Below, in pieces: positions 11,813 through 22,987 of a stretch of DNA of 64,000 nt (positions are counted from its first letter, which is position 1; each line of letters begins with the position of its first letter). The stretch comes from Chamaecyparis obtusa. Its lineage: Eukaryota > Streptophyta > Pinopsida > Cupressales > Cupressaceae. The notes below the pieces were generated by a model that searched no databases, was not told the origin of the DNA, and worked only from the letters and a program-made list of their open reading frames with translations. The position numbers and the translations under genes are program-made. The stretch is taken from positions 248,001-312,000 of the forward strand of contig BSBK01001573.1 of assembly GCA_027943335.1 (NCBI GenBank), written 5' to 3'.

Positions 11813-13908
11813 ATGGTACATAAAGTTCAAGAACCTATTGTTGTGGAGAAGATGGATCTAGTCAATCCTAAATACAAGCTACCACCAGCTATAACCATCA
11901 AAACTACTAATATGGGAGTTCGATCTTTGATCTCTTCAAGATTAATTATGATTGAAGACATTTGTGCCTTCATCCATTGCAAGATGAAATAGATTTTATG
12001 ATCTCAAATTGATACATCCTACCAGAATCTATGAGTAAATGGGAAGCTAAAAGATGAGCACATCCACTTGGAGACCAAAGGTTTGGTGCATGTTATGAAT
12101 GCATCAAGTGTGTTTAAAATAGAATGGAGGAGAATCATATAGCCAAGTTCATGAACAATTCATGTGGCTCAATGCACCTACAAAGATCACACAGGATGTG
12201 TTACATATTGTAACTGGTTATCCAATCGATGATAGACCAAAAGCACACAAGCAAACTGACAAGAAAAAATGATGTGACATGACTCAAGAAAAATGGGATG
12301 GATGAGGTCTCAAATTGTGTATTTTTGATGATCTTGAACTGATATTTGCATGTAATATGACATCTTACCAAATCTTCCAGTCATCTCGAGTAGATATTGT
12401 ATGTTGTGGAACTATTTACATAGCCTACAATATAATCAAGGAAGATATGAAGGTAGATCGATGTGAGATCTTACTGAATAAGTTTGATGACAATATGAAA
12501 ACCATCAAGAAAGTGAAGACCAACACTTTTAAGTTTGGTTCATTATTGGTATCTATATTTTTCTACTTTTAGAACTTTTTCCCATCAATCGGTAATGTAG
12601 AATGGAGTGTGGACAAACTGATTATTTATCAGATAAATGAGTTCATTCAAAGTTTAGGAGATAACTTTGATATTCTCATGAATGATTAATTTTCAAAGTT
12701 CCAAGCTAGAATGCATAAGAAATTTAGAATTCTACCTCATCTAGTGGAAAAATATCGATATTCTATATGTTTTGAAGTGGACACCGACACATGCATAGTA
12801 AATGCTATGGAGCCTAGGACAATCTGGCTACCACCAATGGGATATGAGATGGACATTGATACTGCACCATAATAGATAGAATATTTATTATCTAAAGTGG
12901 TTAAAAAGAGATCCAATCAGTATGGTACATATGAAGAAGTGAAGGACAAAATAAAGCTAGGTATATTGATACCCTTCAGGCACAAAGGAAACCTAGTAGA
13001 ATGATAAGTAGTTTGTCTGAGAGTCTAGGAGTTTCTTTTGAAGAAGATGAAGATGGTCCTTCTAAAGTCAATGGAAAGAAATGAAAAATGAAACTCCAAG
13101 CCCAATTGGTGTACAAGACTATTGACTACATCTTCATCCACACCGAGAGAGAAGAAGAAACTATAGGTAGAGAAATCAAATCCCAAAACATATGTGAGAG
13201 AAAATAAGACTTCTGGTAGATCGAGGAGAAAGATAAAGCTAAAATAAGACAACAAGACTGAATCGGAAGATTTGAGCCCATTCAAAGTTGTACCAAATAA
13301 ACGTTACAATTTGAGAAACTAAGATGAGTTTCTTGAAAATATTAAGAAGTATGGAAGTTTTTCTAGATTAAAATATGCTAAATATGAAACCTGAAATGAT
13401 GAGGAAAAATAAAAGATTGAGGAACAACTTGTAGTTACTTTGCACAAATTAAGAACCATTCTGGTTGAGATGGGAAATTGAGTACTAGATGAGTTATAAA
13501 AAAATATAGATGCTAGATGGATGCATGCTATGACATCTGATAAAAAATGAGGGCAATATCCCTAGCTATCATTGTACATGAACTATCAACAAGAGGGATT
13601 AAGGAAGTAATGAAGGAGTATTCAAATGGATATCTAGTTAAGAGAAGAGCATTGAAAATCATGGTTGGTAAACTAGAGGAAGTACGAAATGAAAAAGATG
13701 GCATATGGAGAAATATTTTCTTTCCCGACAAACCAACAAAAAACAAGGAGGAACCAAGTAAGTCAGATCATATTGATTTGACAATAGAAATAGATGAATT
13801 TATTATTGAAGATATAACTGATAAATGCCCAACAAAAAGGATAACAAATGATGAAGATGTGATAGTAACTGAGGATAAGGATAACTAACAATTGAATACT
13901 GATGATAT
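11813..13908 (+). pseudogene. Unknown element-encoded ORF, 5' part
   Basis: A likely start is ATG 11813 (MVHKVQEPIVVEKMDLV). Coding-like sequence then runs, with frameshifts and stops, to the gypsy insertion at 13909. Readable parts include QFMWLNAPTKITQDVLHIV and TGYPIDDRPKAHK (about 12155-12250), CIFDDLELIFACNMTSYQIF (12320 on) and WSVDKLIIYQINEFIQSLG (near 12605). Further on is MRAISLAIIVHELSTRGIKE (13547 on), followed by an acidic region. I recognise this type of sequence as one that recurs in unannotated conifer proteins, but I know no function or domain name for it. It sits where pol would normally be. It has no RT, integrase or protease motif. The 3' part continues at 26570. Confidence 0.65.
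13904..13908 (+). repeat. Target-site duplication GATAT (left) of gypsy element
   Basis: GATAT immediately precedes the TG of the left LTR and recurs at 26565-26569 after the right LTR. Five-base duplications are normal for Ty3/gypsy integrases. Confidence 0.9.
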
Positions 13909-16505
13909 TGTTATACACTAAGTTTTCACCCTTGTCTCAAGCTCTCATAGTCTTGATAACCTAGTATACCATGGGATTCACCTCCAGGTGTGGGACCTAT
14001 GCTAACTGAGATGAAACCTCTAGATTCTAGGCTGGTTCCTCTTGGATAATCACCCTAATTTGGTTCTTGACAGGAAAAGTAAAAATTTTGAGGGAAAGGG
14101 GGAGAAGGAATACTTGAAAGGGAAATAACTTGAAAGCAAACTACCTACTAGGTGATACACCAAAATTAGGGTATGAATTGCAGCATAGAGGGATAGAATC
14201 AATGAAAGGCTTAGGTCTAGTAGGTCACAACTTACTCAATAGGCTTGCATAAGTGTTTCATAGGAGGGCCTAAACATAAGACAAAACCTATGACCTACAA
14301 GCAGACATTCACTTCTGTAACTCAGTGTAGGATTGAGAAAAGACTATTAGGGGGCTGAAGTATACCCACAAAAACATCTAAATCAAACCGAACACAATAA
14401 CACATAATTACAGAAAGTAAGAGGGATCAAGAACCCTAAGTTGTCATTGAAAACATGCATAGACTTCAATTCATTAAGAGATGATCCAAACAATGAAAGG
14501 ATAGGGACAAAAAGAATGCCACAAATACCTTAAAGTTGCCTGAATAATCAATGGGAGATTACAAAGAGTAGAAGACTAGAGGGTAGAGAAGATACCACAG
14601 ATAGCCTTCTGAGAAAGGATGACTTTCTTTCAAAAGTGGACTCTCTCCTTTACAAAATGTGAACTCTCACTCAAAAGTTCTAAAAATACAATATATACCT
14701 CCCCTCTTGCCTGTAGGCAAAAGTCAAAACTTAACTAGGGTTAAAGGTTTTACATGAGAGAAATAAACCCTAAATCTATCAATTATGATCATAAATACCA
14801 CTTTGCAAAATCATAGCTGATCAGATATATCCTTGAGTGCCCATCCCTGTACTACAATCAGCCTGCAGACAAGCAACCTGGATTCATCTACCCCTCTGCA
14901 AGTCAGCCTTGACATGAAGGCTCTAAATTTGATCATTCTTCCTTGGGAACATTACTGTTTTAAAGCTGGCACCAACTCTTTCTAGCATCTCTTAGCGTGA
15001 AAATGTGGCACAGTACCCTGCAACACTGGCCAACAGTCATCTCCATCACCCTCTCAACCATAACCATCCTGAAAATTTAATTCCTAAGCTAACCGATGTC
15101 GTGCATGGCTGAAAAGAGAAAAACCCTAGCAAAACCTTCGCAGGAAACTTGAATTTAAATGTTAACGGCTAGTAGGTCAGAAATTAAAACACAACCGTCG
15201 ATGCATAACTCCCAGTAGATGAACGGCCATGATACACTGAGGAAACAACTTCAAAACCCTTCTGACAAGTCAAAGCCACCATGGAAGTCAGTAGCCAATA
15301 GGAAGCGAGCAAATCAGCACCTCTAGCAACCACGGACCGATGAAGACAAGATTCCAAATGAACGGCGGGTGGATGATCTCACGATCGCCGAATATTCTCT
15401 CAGATCATGTGCCAACCATTGATTTATTTAAACCGGGACCCTTCTGACAAACGGACCCACTGCAAACCCCATCATCACTACGTGGACTAATTAAATTCAA
15501 GCACATCAAAAAATGAGGACCCACCTAAATCCTCTGACAACAAAGTGAAATCAACGGTCGGTGCATAATCTCATAAGTCAGAAAGATTCCTTGCACCTTT
15601 ACACCAGCCGTTAGATCTCTTTAAAACTGACAAACCTATAGAACCTTTGACACAGCCCCACTGACACTTGCCAAATCATTAATATGTGGACCAATGAGAA
15701 GCTGCCGTTTGAGTACATGTAGCAGTGGACCTATTTGTTTGAAGAATTATGTCACAAAGGAGAATCAATGGTTGTCTTATAATTGCAAACCTTTGACACA
15801 CTTCATGAGAATACACGCCAGCCATTAGATAAAAAAGGAAACTGACAACTGGGCCTGCTGACAACATACAAGTCATCATCCTTCAACCAATGAAAATCCT
15901 CCACATAGGAAAACATGGTAGTGGACCCCCTAAAGCTCTTGAAGTGCTGCATACTAGAAGGATCAACGGTTGTCGCAAGATCGCAAGCCTCTGACAAACC
16001 CTATGCGAACTCACGATGACCGTTGATCTCTCTTGAATTGGAACCCCCACATAAAGTGGCCGCTTAAACATTAAGTGATTATGCGACTAAAGAAGTGTTA
16101 AATACTTCGCTAGGTTGCAAGATATTAAGCGGTGACCGTGAAACATTTAGCGAATGAGAATCACTGCAGTTGCTGAATCGCCGAAAGGAAAAGATGACCC
16201 CCAGAGAAATAAGAAAACCTACGACTAGCCAATAGGATTAAAGTGCACATGGGTATTTGAGGGTTTTAAGTGGCTGATAAAGTAATGATAAAGTATAATG
16301 AAGGCCTAGGGTTACTTAGGGTTTTATGCCACAACGGCTACATTTTTTGAATTTTTTAGACCTGCAGACCAGGGGATAAAACAATTTGCAGAGGCCAGAG
16401 GACAAGGCATAAGATCATGAAATTTTCAGGGATGCTTGGCACGGTAAAAATAGAGACCCTGGAATAGATTTACCAAATTTGTAGAATAGGAAATTCTGGG
16501 TAACA
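13909..16505 (-). repeat. 3' LTR of gypsy element (2597 bp)
   Basis: It starts TGTTATACACTAAG and ends GGGTAACA in plus orientation. It is collinear with 22988-26564 apart from the solo-LTR insertion there. Short minus-strand ORFs at 15679-15879 recur in the other LTR at 25738-25938 because the LTRs are duplicates, which is not evidence of coding. Confidence 0.95.
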
Positions 16506-16711
16506 TTTTGGCAATTTCTGTTGGATGTCAGCCTACTAGACATGGAAAACTAGTGGCCTTGACATAATTCATTGGGCAATGGAGTCATCAAAATTCAAAA
16601 ATTCTCACAAGGAGATAGAACTAAAGCTGTGCTTAGGGCACTTCTTGGAAAAGGAAACTAACCTAAAAAAGCAAGAACATGAAGCAAAGGAACAACAATA
16701 ATTATAGAGAT
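16506..16711 (-). other. Gypsy 3' untranslated region
   Basis: These 206 bases lie between the integrase stop and the 3' LTR. On the minus strand the sequence next to the LTR reads CCAACAGAAATTGCCAAAA, a weak purine stretch, so the polypurine tract is degenerate or unrecognised. Confidence 0.6.
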
Positions 16712-17881
16712 TCACAAAGAGGGGTTAACCTCAGAATAGGGTTTCAAGTGGAAACCATTGACTGAAATAGGCAGAGAAACTCCTTCCAGATTTGATAGTT
16801 GAAAAGCATTAGGGCCCCTGCACTCTATGATAACAAATGGTCCACCCCAAAAAGAGTCAAACTTTGTGTGCCTGCTAGGCCTAGACCTGAGCTCATCCCA
16901 CTTGAGGACTATGTCTCCAACCTTGAAAATCCTGACCCTAGCTCTTTTGTCAAAATTCTCCTTTGTTTGGATCTAATGGAATTCCATGTCTTTCATGGAC
17001 TTATCTCCGATTTCCTCTAACTCCATCAACTGAGCATATCTGATCTGCAAGGGATCCTCCTCTTCAAATAGGACATATTGGGTGGCCAAGTCCAAAGCTG
17101 GAAATTCAGTTGAAATGGACAAATTGGCCTCTTTACCATATACTAGCATGTAAGGAGAATTACCAATGATTTTCTTTGGGGTAATTCTGTCTAACCACAA
17201 TGCAGACCTAAGTTTAGTATGCCAATCCCTCTGATTATCTTGCAGAGTCTTCTTGATTATCCTAATCAAGTTCTTATTAGTTGATTCTACTAAACCATTG
17301 ACCTGAGGGTAATAATTGGAATTGGTATTCAGATAGATGTCATTCTTGACTGCCCATTCAGAGACTTTAAGGCCTGTGAATGCTAGTGCATTATCTGATA
17401 TGATGGAATCTGGAATGCCAAATCTATGAATTATATCATCATAAAAACTCAGAACAGCACCCTCATTTGATTCTTTCAAGGCAACTGCCTCTGTCCATCT
17501 AGTGAAATAATCTGTTGTAGTGATTATCCACTTGTGTCCTGCACTAGATGGAGGATTAATCATACCAATGAAGTCTATGCCCCACTTCATGAAGGGCTGA
17601 TCTATTCTGATTGGTTGGAGGGGAAGAGCGGCAAGTCTCTCTTTCCCTACAAACATGGCACACTTGATGCATTTTCTGACATAATCATGACTATCCTTAA
17701 AGATAAATTGCCAATAGTACTTGGCCCTCATGATTTTAAAAGTAGTAGTCCTAGGAGAAAAATGACCCCCAACAAGTCCACCATGAAACTCAAATAGGAC
17801 ATCTCCTATCTTTTCTGAATCAATAAACCTTAAAAGGACACCATTGTGATCCTTTTTGAAAAGAACATCATAAATCAACAT
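16712..17881 (-). pseudogene. Gypsy integrase
   Basis: This integrase domain inserts the cDNA into the chromosome. From the N-terminal side it shows an HHCC-type zinc region (FEFHGGLVGGHFS, then CIKCAM), then the catalytic core with WGIDFIGM, SDNALAF and NGLVESTNK. The spacing between the second Asp and the Glu is 35 residues, so the DD35E triad is complete, though the usual SDNG is SDNA. A TAG at 16973-16975 breaks the frame. The same frame runs on 88 codons to TGA at 16712, giving the C-terminal domain with KVGDIVLKW and GPFVI segments. No chromodomain is evident. It is in frame with the RT region upstream (gap 17882-17911 with a stop). Confidence 0.9.
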
Positions 17882-17911
17882 AAAAGGAACATATTGTAAC
17901 CTATAATACCT

Positions 17912-19330
17912 TCATTTTGCTGAATCTAGGCCTATAGGACATTGTCCTGTCTTCAAATAATTGATCATATTAGGCAACCAGCTTGTTGCCTTGGCTTGCT
18001 CTTTTGTAGAATGCACCACTAGAGATGCATCTATTTTCTCTAATTTCTTTGAACTTTCATCTTCTACCAAATGTTCACAAAGACCTCTTCCTCTAACCAG
18101 CTTGGTAGTTTGAATATCTATGTCATATTCCATCACCTTGGTGATCCAACCAGCTCTTTTCTCATTTAGGTCTTTGGAAAGCAAGAATTCTTTGACATTT
18201 GGATGAGTCACTTTCAAATGTACCCTGCTATGAGTCAACAAATGTCTGAACCTTTTAAGGCTCTTCACCATAGCAAGCACATGTTTCTCTACAAAAGAGT
18301 ATCTCTGTTCATACTCTTCCAAACCTTTTCTAAAGAAAGCAATAGGCTGCTCCAATCCATCTACATTTTCTTGAGTCAACATAGCAGATATGGCATCTTG
18401 GCCTCCATAAGCATAAAGGATGAAATCCTTATTGAAGTTTGGGTTCAAGAGGGTAGGAGCCTCTGTTAAAGCTTCTTTTATAGCTTGGAAATTGACTTTC
18501 CCGTCTTGGGTCCAACTAAAAGCTAAATTCTTCTTCAACATGGCCATCAAGGGCTTGAGTAAATCTAAAATGTTAGGCAAGAATCTCCTAACAAAAGTTA
18601 TCCTTCCTATGAAAGATTGCAGACTTTTCTTATGATGTGGCAATGGTAGCTCTAGGATGGCTGCAATTCTCTCAAGATCTACTATGATCCCTTCTTTGGA
18701 TACTACATATCCCAACAATTTTCCTTCATGAACTGTAAACACACATTTCTTGGGATTAAGAGATATCCCAAATTCTCTACACCTTTCAAAGATCTGCCTC
18801 AAATGTTTGATATGGTCTGCTGCATGTTTGGAATAGACAGTTATGTCATCTAAGTATAACAGTACAAACTTGTACATGAGGCTTTTAAAGGCCATATCCA
18901 TCACCTTTTGAAATGTAGCACCTACATTTGACAAACCAAAGGGCATCTTTTGATAAGCCATGGTTCCCCACTTGGTTGTAAATGCAGTCTTGTATTGATC
19001 CTCTTCTTTAACCAGGATTTGATTGTATCCTGAATAGCCATCCAATAATAAAAATCTCTTGGATCCAAAGACACATTGTAAGATTTTTTCCATAGAGGGT
19101 AATGGATGGTGATCTTTTAAAGAAGCCTTGTTAAGATCCCTGAAGTCAACACATAACCTCAACTCCCCATTCTTCTTCCTGACAGGAACAAGGTTGGAAA
19201 CCCAACTAGTATGCTTAATGGGGTAGATGATACCACTCTCTATCAAATTGAGCACTTCTCTATGCATAAGTGGCTCAAGCTTGGGATTAATAGGCCTTTG
19301 CTTTTGTCTTACTGGCTTAGCATTAGGTGA
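17912..19330 (-). pseudogene. Gypsy reverse transcriptase and RNase H
   Basis: The RT core begins around LIESGIIYPIKHTSWVSNLV and includes LRLCVDFRDLNKASLKDHHP, the LLLDGYSGYNQI motif, the KMPFGLSNVGATF motif and the catalytic YLDDITVYSK, so the RT active site is intact. The connection and RNase H follow, with FILYAYGGQDAISAML where a normal RNase H would have DASD. The first catalytic acidic residue is therefore missing, as is common in Tat-type elements. Translation from 19330 to 19267 restores the usual N-terminal sequence (RQKQRPINPKLEPL) in this frame. The preceding part (FREFSDVFAWQYEDLKGF) lies in the other frame, marking a one-base indel near 19330. Confidence 0.92.
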
Positions 19331-20517
19331 ACTAATTTAATAGTGTGTTGAACAAGGGCAGGGTCAAAACCTTTGAGGTCCTCATATTGCCATGCAAAAA
19401 CATCACTGAATTCTCTAAATAATTGTGTGTAAGCCTATTTTTCTGAATCAGAGTTCACTTGTCCAAATTGCAAGCTCCTACTTGGTTCCAACTCTAATTC
19501 AACACAATGTTCTTGTTGAACTACCAGGCCAGCTTTTCTTTTCTTGACTTGATCATCCTTGTTGAAGATAGTCTCTAAGGTGACAAGACCTCTAGGCATT
19601 TTATTATATTTGAGTTGTATCACTTGATCACCATAGTTCTGTAATAATCTATCATGATTATGCTTTGAGAAAACATCTTCTTCAAACAAGAACTGCAGAA
19701 TTTGTTCATCATTGTCAAACACTTGCCAATTGACATCATTATCAGGAATAGAGGGTATGACAATCACTTTGATATGCTGTTGATCTATTTCTTTTGAAAT
19801 GCTATTTGGAATATCATACTGAGATCCAACAACAGCTAACCTATCTGCATTTTGGTTTAGCTTCCTAGGGATAGCAACAATATTGAAAGCACAAAAGTCC
19901 TCAATTGCATCCCAAACTCTATGTTTGTATGCTTTCATAGTATCATTTTTAGTTGCACTTATCCCTCTTACTTGGTTGACAACTAACTCACTGTCACCAT
20001 AAACTTTCAAGGCTTTAAGTCCTCTTTTCCTAGCCCATTCTAGTCCATTGACTAGACTCTCATATTCTGCAATGTTACTAGTGCAGGAGAAACTAAATCT
20101 AAAGGTAGTATAATATCTTTCTCCTTTTGGGGACACTAGCATAGCACCACCACTAGAACCATGTCTACTTCTAGCACCATCAAAGAATAGCTCCCAAACC
20201 TGATTGCCCTGATCCTCTGAATCAGTACTTTCCTTGAGAAGGTTTGGTTCTTTGACATCATTTTCTTGTATCAAATAACTTCCCAAACCAACCTTCCAAA
20301 TAATACTTTCTTGAACTTCAGAAGCTCTTTCATCTAATAAAATATCAGGGATATTTTCTATCTTGGTGCTTGCTTCACTAATGGTTTGGAAGTCATTGCT
20401 ATCAAATATGGGACAATTGGCATTGATCATATTGGACACATATGGTTCTATATGGTGCGCTGCCAATGGTTCTGACTTAATGGTGACCTTGGTCCCATAC
20501 CTTGTATGGAATAGCAT
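19331..20517 (-). pseudogene. Extra RNase H (archaeal/plant type) lying before RT
   Basis: The middle of this segment (about 20190-19800) is a complete RNase H fold. It has WELFFDGARSRHGSSGGAML (first Asp), NIAEYESLVNGLEWA (Glu), KVYGDSELVVNQV (Asp) and NQNADRLAVVG (last Asp), so all four catalytic acids are present. It differs clearly from the degenerate RNase H attached to the RT. It is followed by a linker and by FREFSDVFAW, the RT entry sequence. The upstream boundary at 20518 is a TAG that replaces a Trp codon. The sequence before it (YLSSD and, further back, CLSREFAAKIGGYL) continues the same frame from the protease. It probably supplies RNase H activity for minus-strand processing in place of the degenerate copy. 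Confidence 0.85.
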
Positions 20518-20745
20518 GTGAGACTAGTCAGAAGATAAGTAACCTCCAATCTTGGCTGCAAACTCCCTTGACAGACATATAGCAAATAATGTAGGGAGAT
20601 CTATGATATATATATCAAGAAGGATGGAAAAATTAGGACTAGCATGAAGGATTAGACTGGTATCCTTGGCCACACCTATAGTATTAACTGAGGATCCATC
20701 AAATTGTGTGACCTTCTTTTGAAAGGGTTCATATTTTAGTTCTAA

Positions 20746-21444
20746 TTAGTCAGCTACTTTCTTGGGCATCACAGTGCTAGTAGCTCCACTATCTACCATA
20801 CAATTATGTACTAAAGATTTTCCAATGATTAAAGATACATAAAAGGGAGGTGGCTTTGAATTCCTACCTTGCACGGTGTTGGCTTTGAAGTTTCTACTTG
20901 GAGCCTCCTTTTGTTGATCAGTGTTAACCAACACTAGCTTTGCAGTTTCTTTTGTAGGCTGAGGAGTTGTCACTTCTGAGATAGCCTTCCTTAAAATCTC
21001 AGGTTGTCTTGGAATAGCCAAAGAGTCCCACATGGACATGGTAACATTCACCTTCCTCATGTTGTCTACAATGTTGAAGGGTGCTATATTGTGTACTCTT
21101 TGTTGTGTCTTTGGCATGATAGGCTCCATCTCCTTGAGAGTTTGGCTCTCTTTGCTTGTAATGATAGGAGCCTTCCTAGGCATGGTGGGAGTAGCTTGTT
21201 GTACCAGCTCTGTAAATGTAGTGGCCTTAGTCCCTGACTCTGCTCTTTCCATCTCTTGAGCTCTTCTTTTTGCTCTTGTATTGGCAGCAAAAGAAAATTC
21301 ATCATTGACTGCATTGAAGTCTGGTTGCTCCCAATTGAAGAGAGCAGTCTCATTCTCTTGTGTTTCTTGTCGAGGGACTGATCCACTAGATGAAGCCTCT
21401 AATTGAGCTAGTGAGGCATTTTGAACCATTAGGGCTTGATTCAT
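20746..21444 (-). pseudogene. Gypsy gag C-terminal linker and aspartic protease
   Basis: A Gln/Thr/Pro-rich linker is followed by a retropepsin-type protease with PPFYVSLIIGKSLVHNCMVD and the active-site DSGATSTVMP (D-S-G-A). The frame stops at a TAA at 20746-20748 just after MPKKVAD. The same frame continues to 20518 with FDGSSVNTIGV and SILLDIYIIDLP, which complete the protease. It is in the same frame as the gag and the extra RNase H. Confidence 0.85.
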
Positions 21445-22824
21445 CTAGCCATTTGAACATGTAGCTTGATTATGAGGCTAATTACAAGGAAAGCACCATT
21501 CATTATCCATAGCCATATTGTTTTGACTGGGAACCATATCCCTCACTGGATTTGCAGAATTGAGAGGTGCAGGGTTATATGGTTGGAATGGTCTTTGATT
21601 AAAAATTTGTCTTTGTCCTTGATATCCTCCTTGGTATGGTGGCCTATTTTGTTGATAAGGCTGTCCTTGATTCTGATATTGCTGACTAGGACTTTGGCCT
21701 TATGGCTGAAAGGGTGGTCTGATTCCTTGACCTTGTTTCTTCAAATTGGTAACCTCCTTGGTTAGATTTTGTAGCAAATTTGTCATTTCTTGCATACTAG
21801 TTTGCTGACTACTCTTTATTTTTTGTAACTCTTGAGAGAAGCTAGCTTTTAGCTCTCGACCACCAGTACTAGCCTGAGGTGCTAGTATGGCAGGAATAGG
21901 AGTAAATGGGGGTACTTGGGTAGGTGCAATGGGTTGAAGGCTAGGGAAGATGGGCATAGGTGGTCTTCTGGCTATCATGCCTACTTGGATCAAACAATTT
22001 TCAGCCCTGACAGCTATGTCAAAAGCTTGGGGTAAAGAAGTACCACCCATAGATTGGATCATGACAAAAATTTGACCATTTAGACTTTGCAAGTAATATA
22101 GAAAAGCATGGTTAGCTGATGGCCTTATAGAGACTAGAATTCTATTCCATGTCTTGAGGAACCTACTATTGTAATTTGTCATTTGTTCTTGAGGGTCCCT
22201 TTTAATGGTTGTTAATTGCTCAACCAAAGAAAAGTTATCTAATTTATCCTCAAAATGCTTACTTAATGCATCTCCTAACCCATCCCATGAATTAATAGAA
22301 CCAATAGTTAGAGTTCTAAACCATTCAAGAGCCTTACCTTTTAGGGAGGCTGTTAATAACTTTGTGGACACATCTTCTTGGGTTATGTTGTGTATGTTGC
22401 AGATAGTGGGCACATCTCTTATGTGCTCAAAAGCAATTGTCTACCCTTCACCTGTGAAATCAGGCAAGCTCTTGAATGCCACCAAGGGCACATCATGATG
22501 TACAACAAAAGTTAATGGACTCCCCTGGTTGAAAGGTGCAAAAGCAAACTGTCTAGCCATTGTAGGAGCTATGATTTGAAGATTAACAACTATGTGAGCT
22601 GTATTTACTGTTGGACTTGAATCTTCTTCTAGATCTTTGGTTAGAGATCTACCTCTTCTTTTGAGATGAAAGGGGAAAGGTCTCCTTTCTGAAGTATTAG
22701 GAGGTGTAGACTGAACTCTCCTTACAGGGGATGTTCTTTGAGTTGTCCTGCCTTTATAGCTCTTTTTTGAGGGAAACTCTAAAAATTTAGTAGGCTTTGA
22801 GCTCCTAGTCTCAATCTTTCTCAT
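21445..22824 (-). pseudogene. Gypsy gag
   Basis: The N-terminal part (22824-22441) is basic and proline-rich. The capsid part (22413-21700) has KLLTASLKGKALEWFRTL, DALSKHFEDKL and MTNYNSRFLKTWNRI, the usual plant gypsy gag course. A Gln- and Pro-rich region with QNQGQPYQQNRPPYQGGYQG follows. Near 21490 is the zinc motif WCFPCN.PHNQATC, with three residues between the second Cys and the His instead of four. Stops at about 22440, 21699, 21480 and 21447 interrupt one continuous frame. Gag forms the particle. The start is taken as the first Met of the open segment (22824), though a start further upstream is possible. Confidence 0.82.
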
Positions 22825-22965
22825 AAAACTTGAACAAGGTTAGCCCTGATCTATGAAATCAATGGAGTCACCAGATATACTTGATAGAACAAGTTCTAAA
22901 AGTTTGTATTATGCAATCTGTATATCAGAGATGACATAATCTTTAAACATTGAACTTCTTTTGTA
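22825..22965 (-). other. Gypsy 5' leader
   Basis: About 140 bases lie between the PBS and the first gag Met. No open frame or structure stands out. Confidence 0.5.
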
Positions 22966-22983
22966 GTCCCACCAGGCGTGCCA
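22966..22983 (-). other. Gypsy primer-binding site
   Basis: On the minus strand, four bases after the LTR, the sequence reads TGGCACGCCTGGTGGGAC. It starts with TGG, as expected for pairing with a tRNA CCA end. I could not assign the tRNA with confidence. Confidence 0.7.
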
Positions 22984-22987
22984 GAAT

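Noticed and set aside
15679..16071. Minus-strand ORFs recurring in both gypsy LTRs (also 25738-25938)
   Set aside because: They recur because the LTRs are duplicates. Their frames are short and there is no domain.
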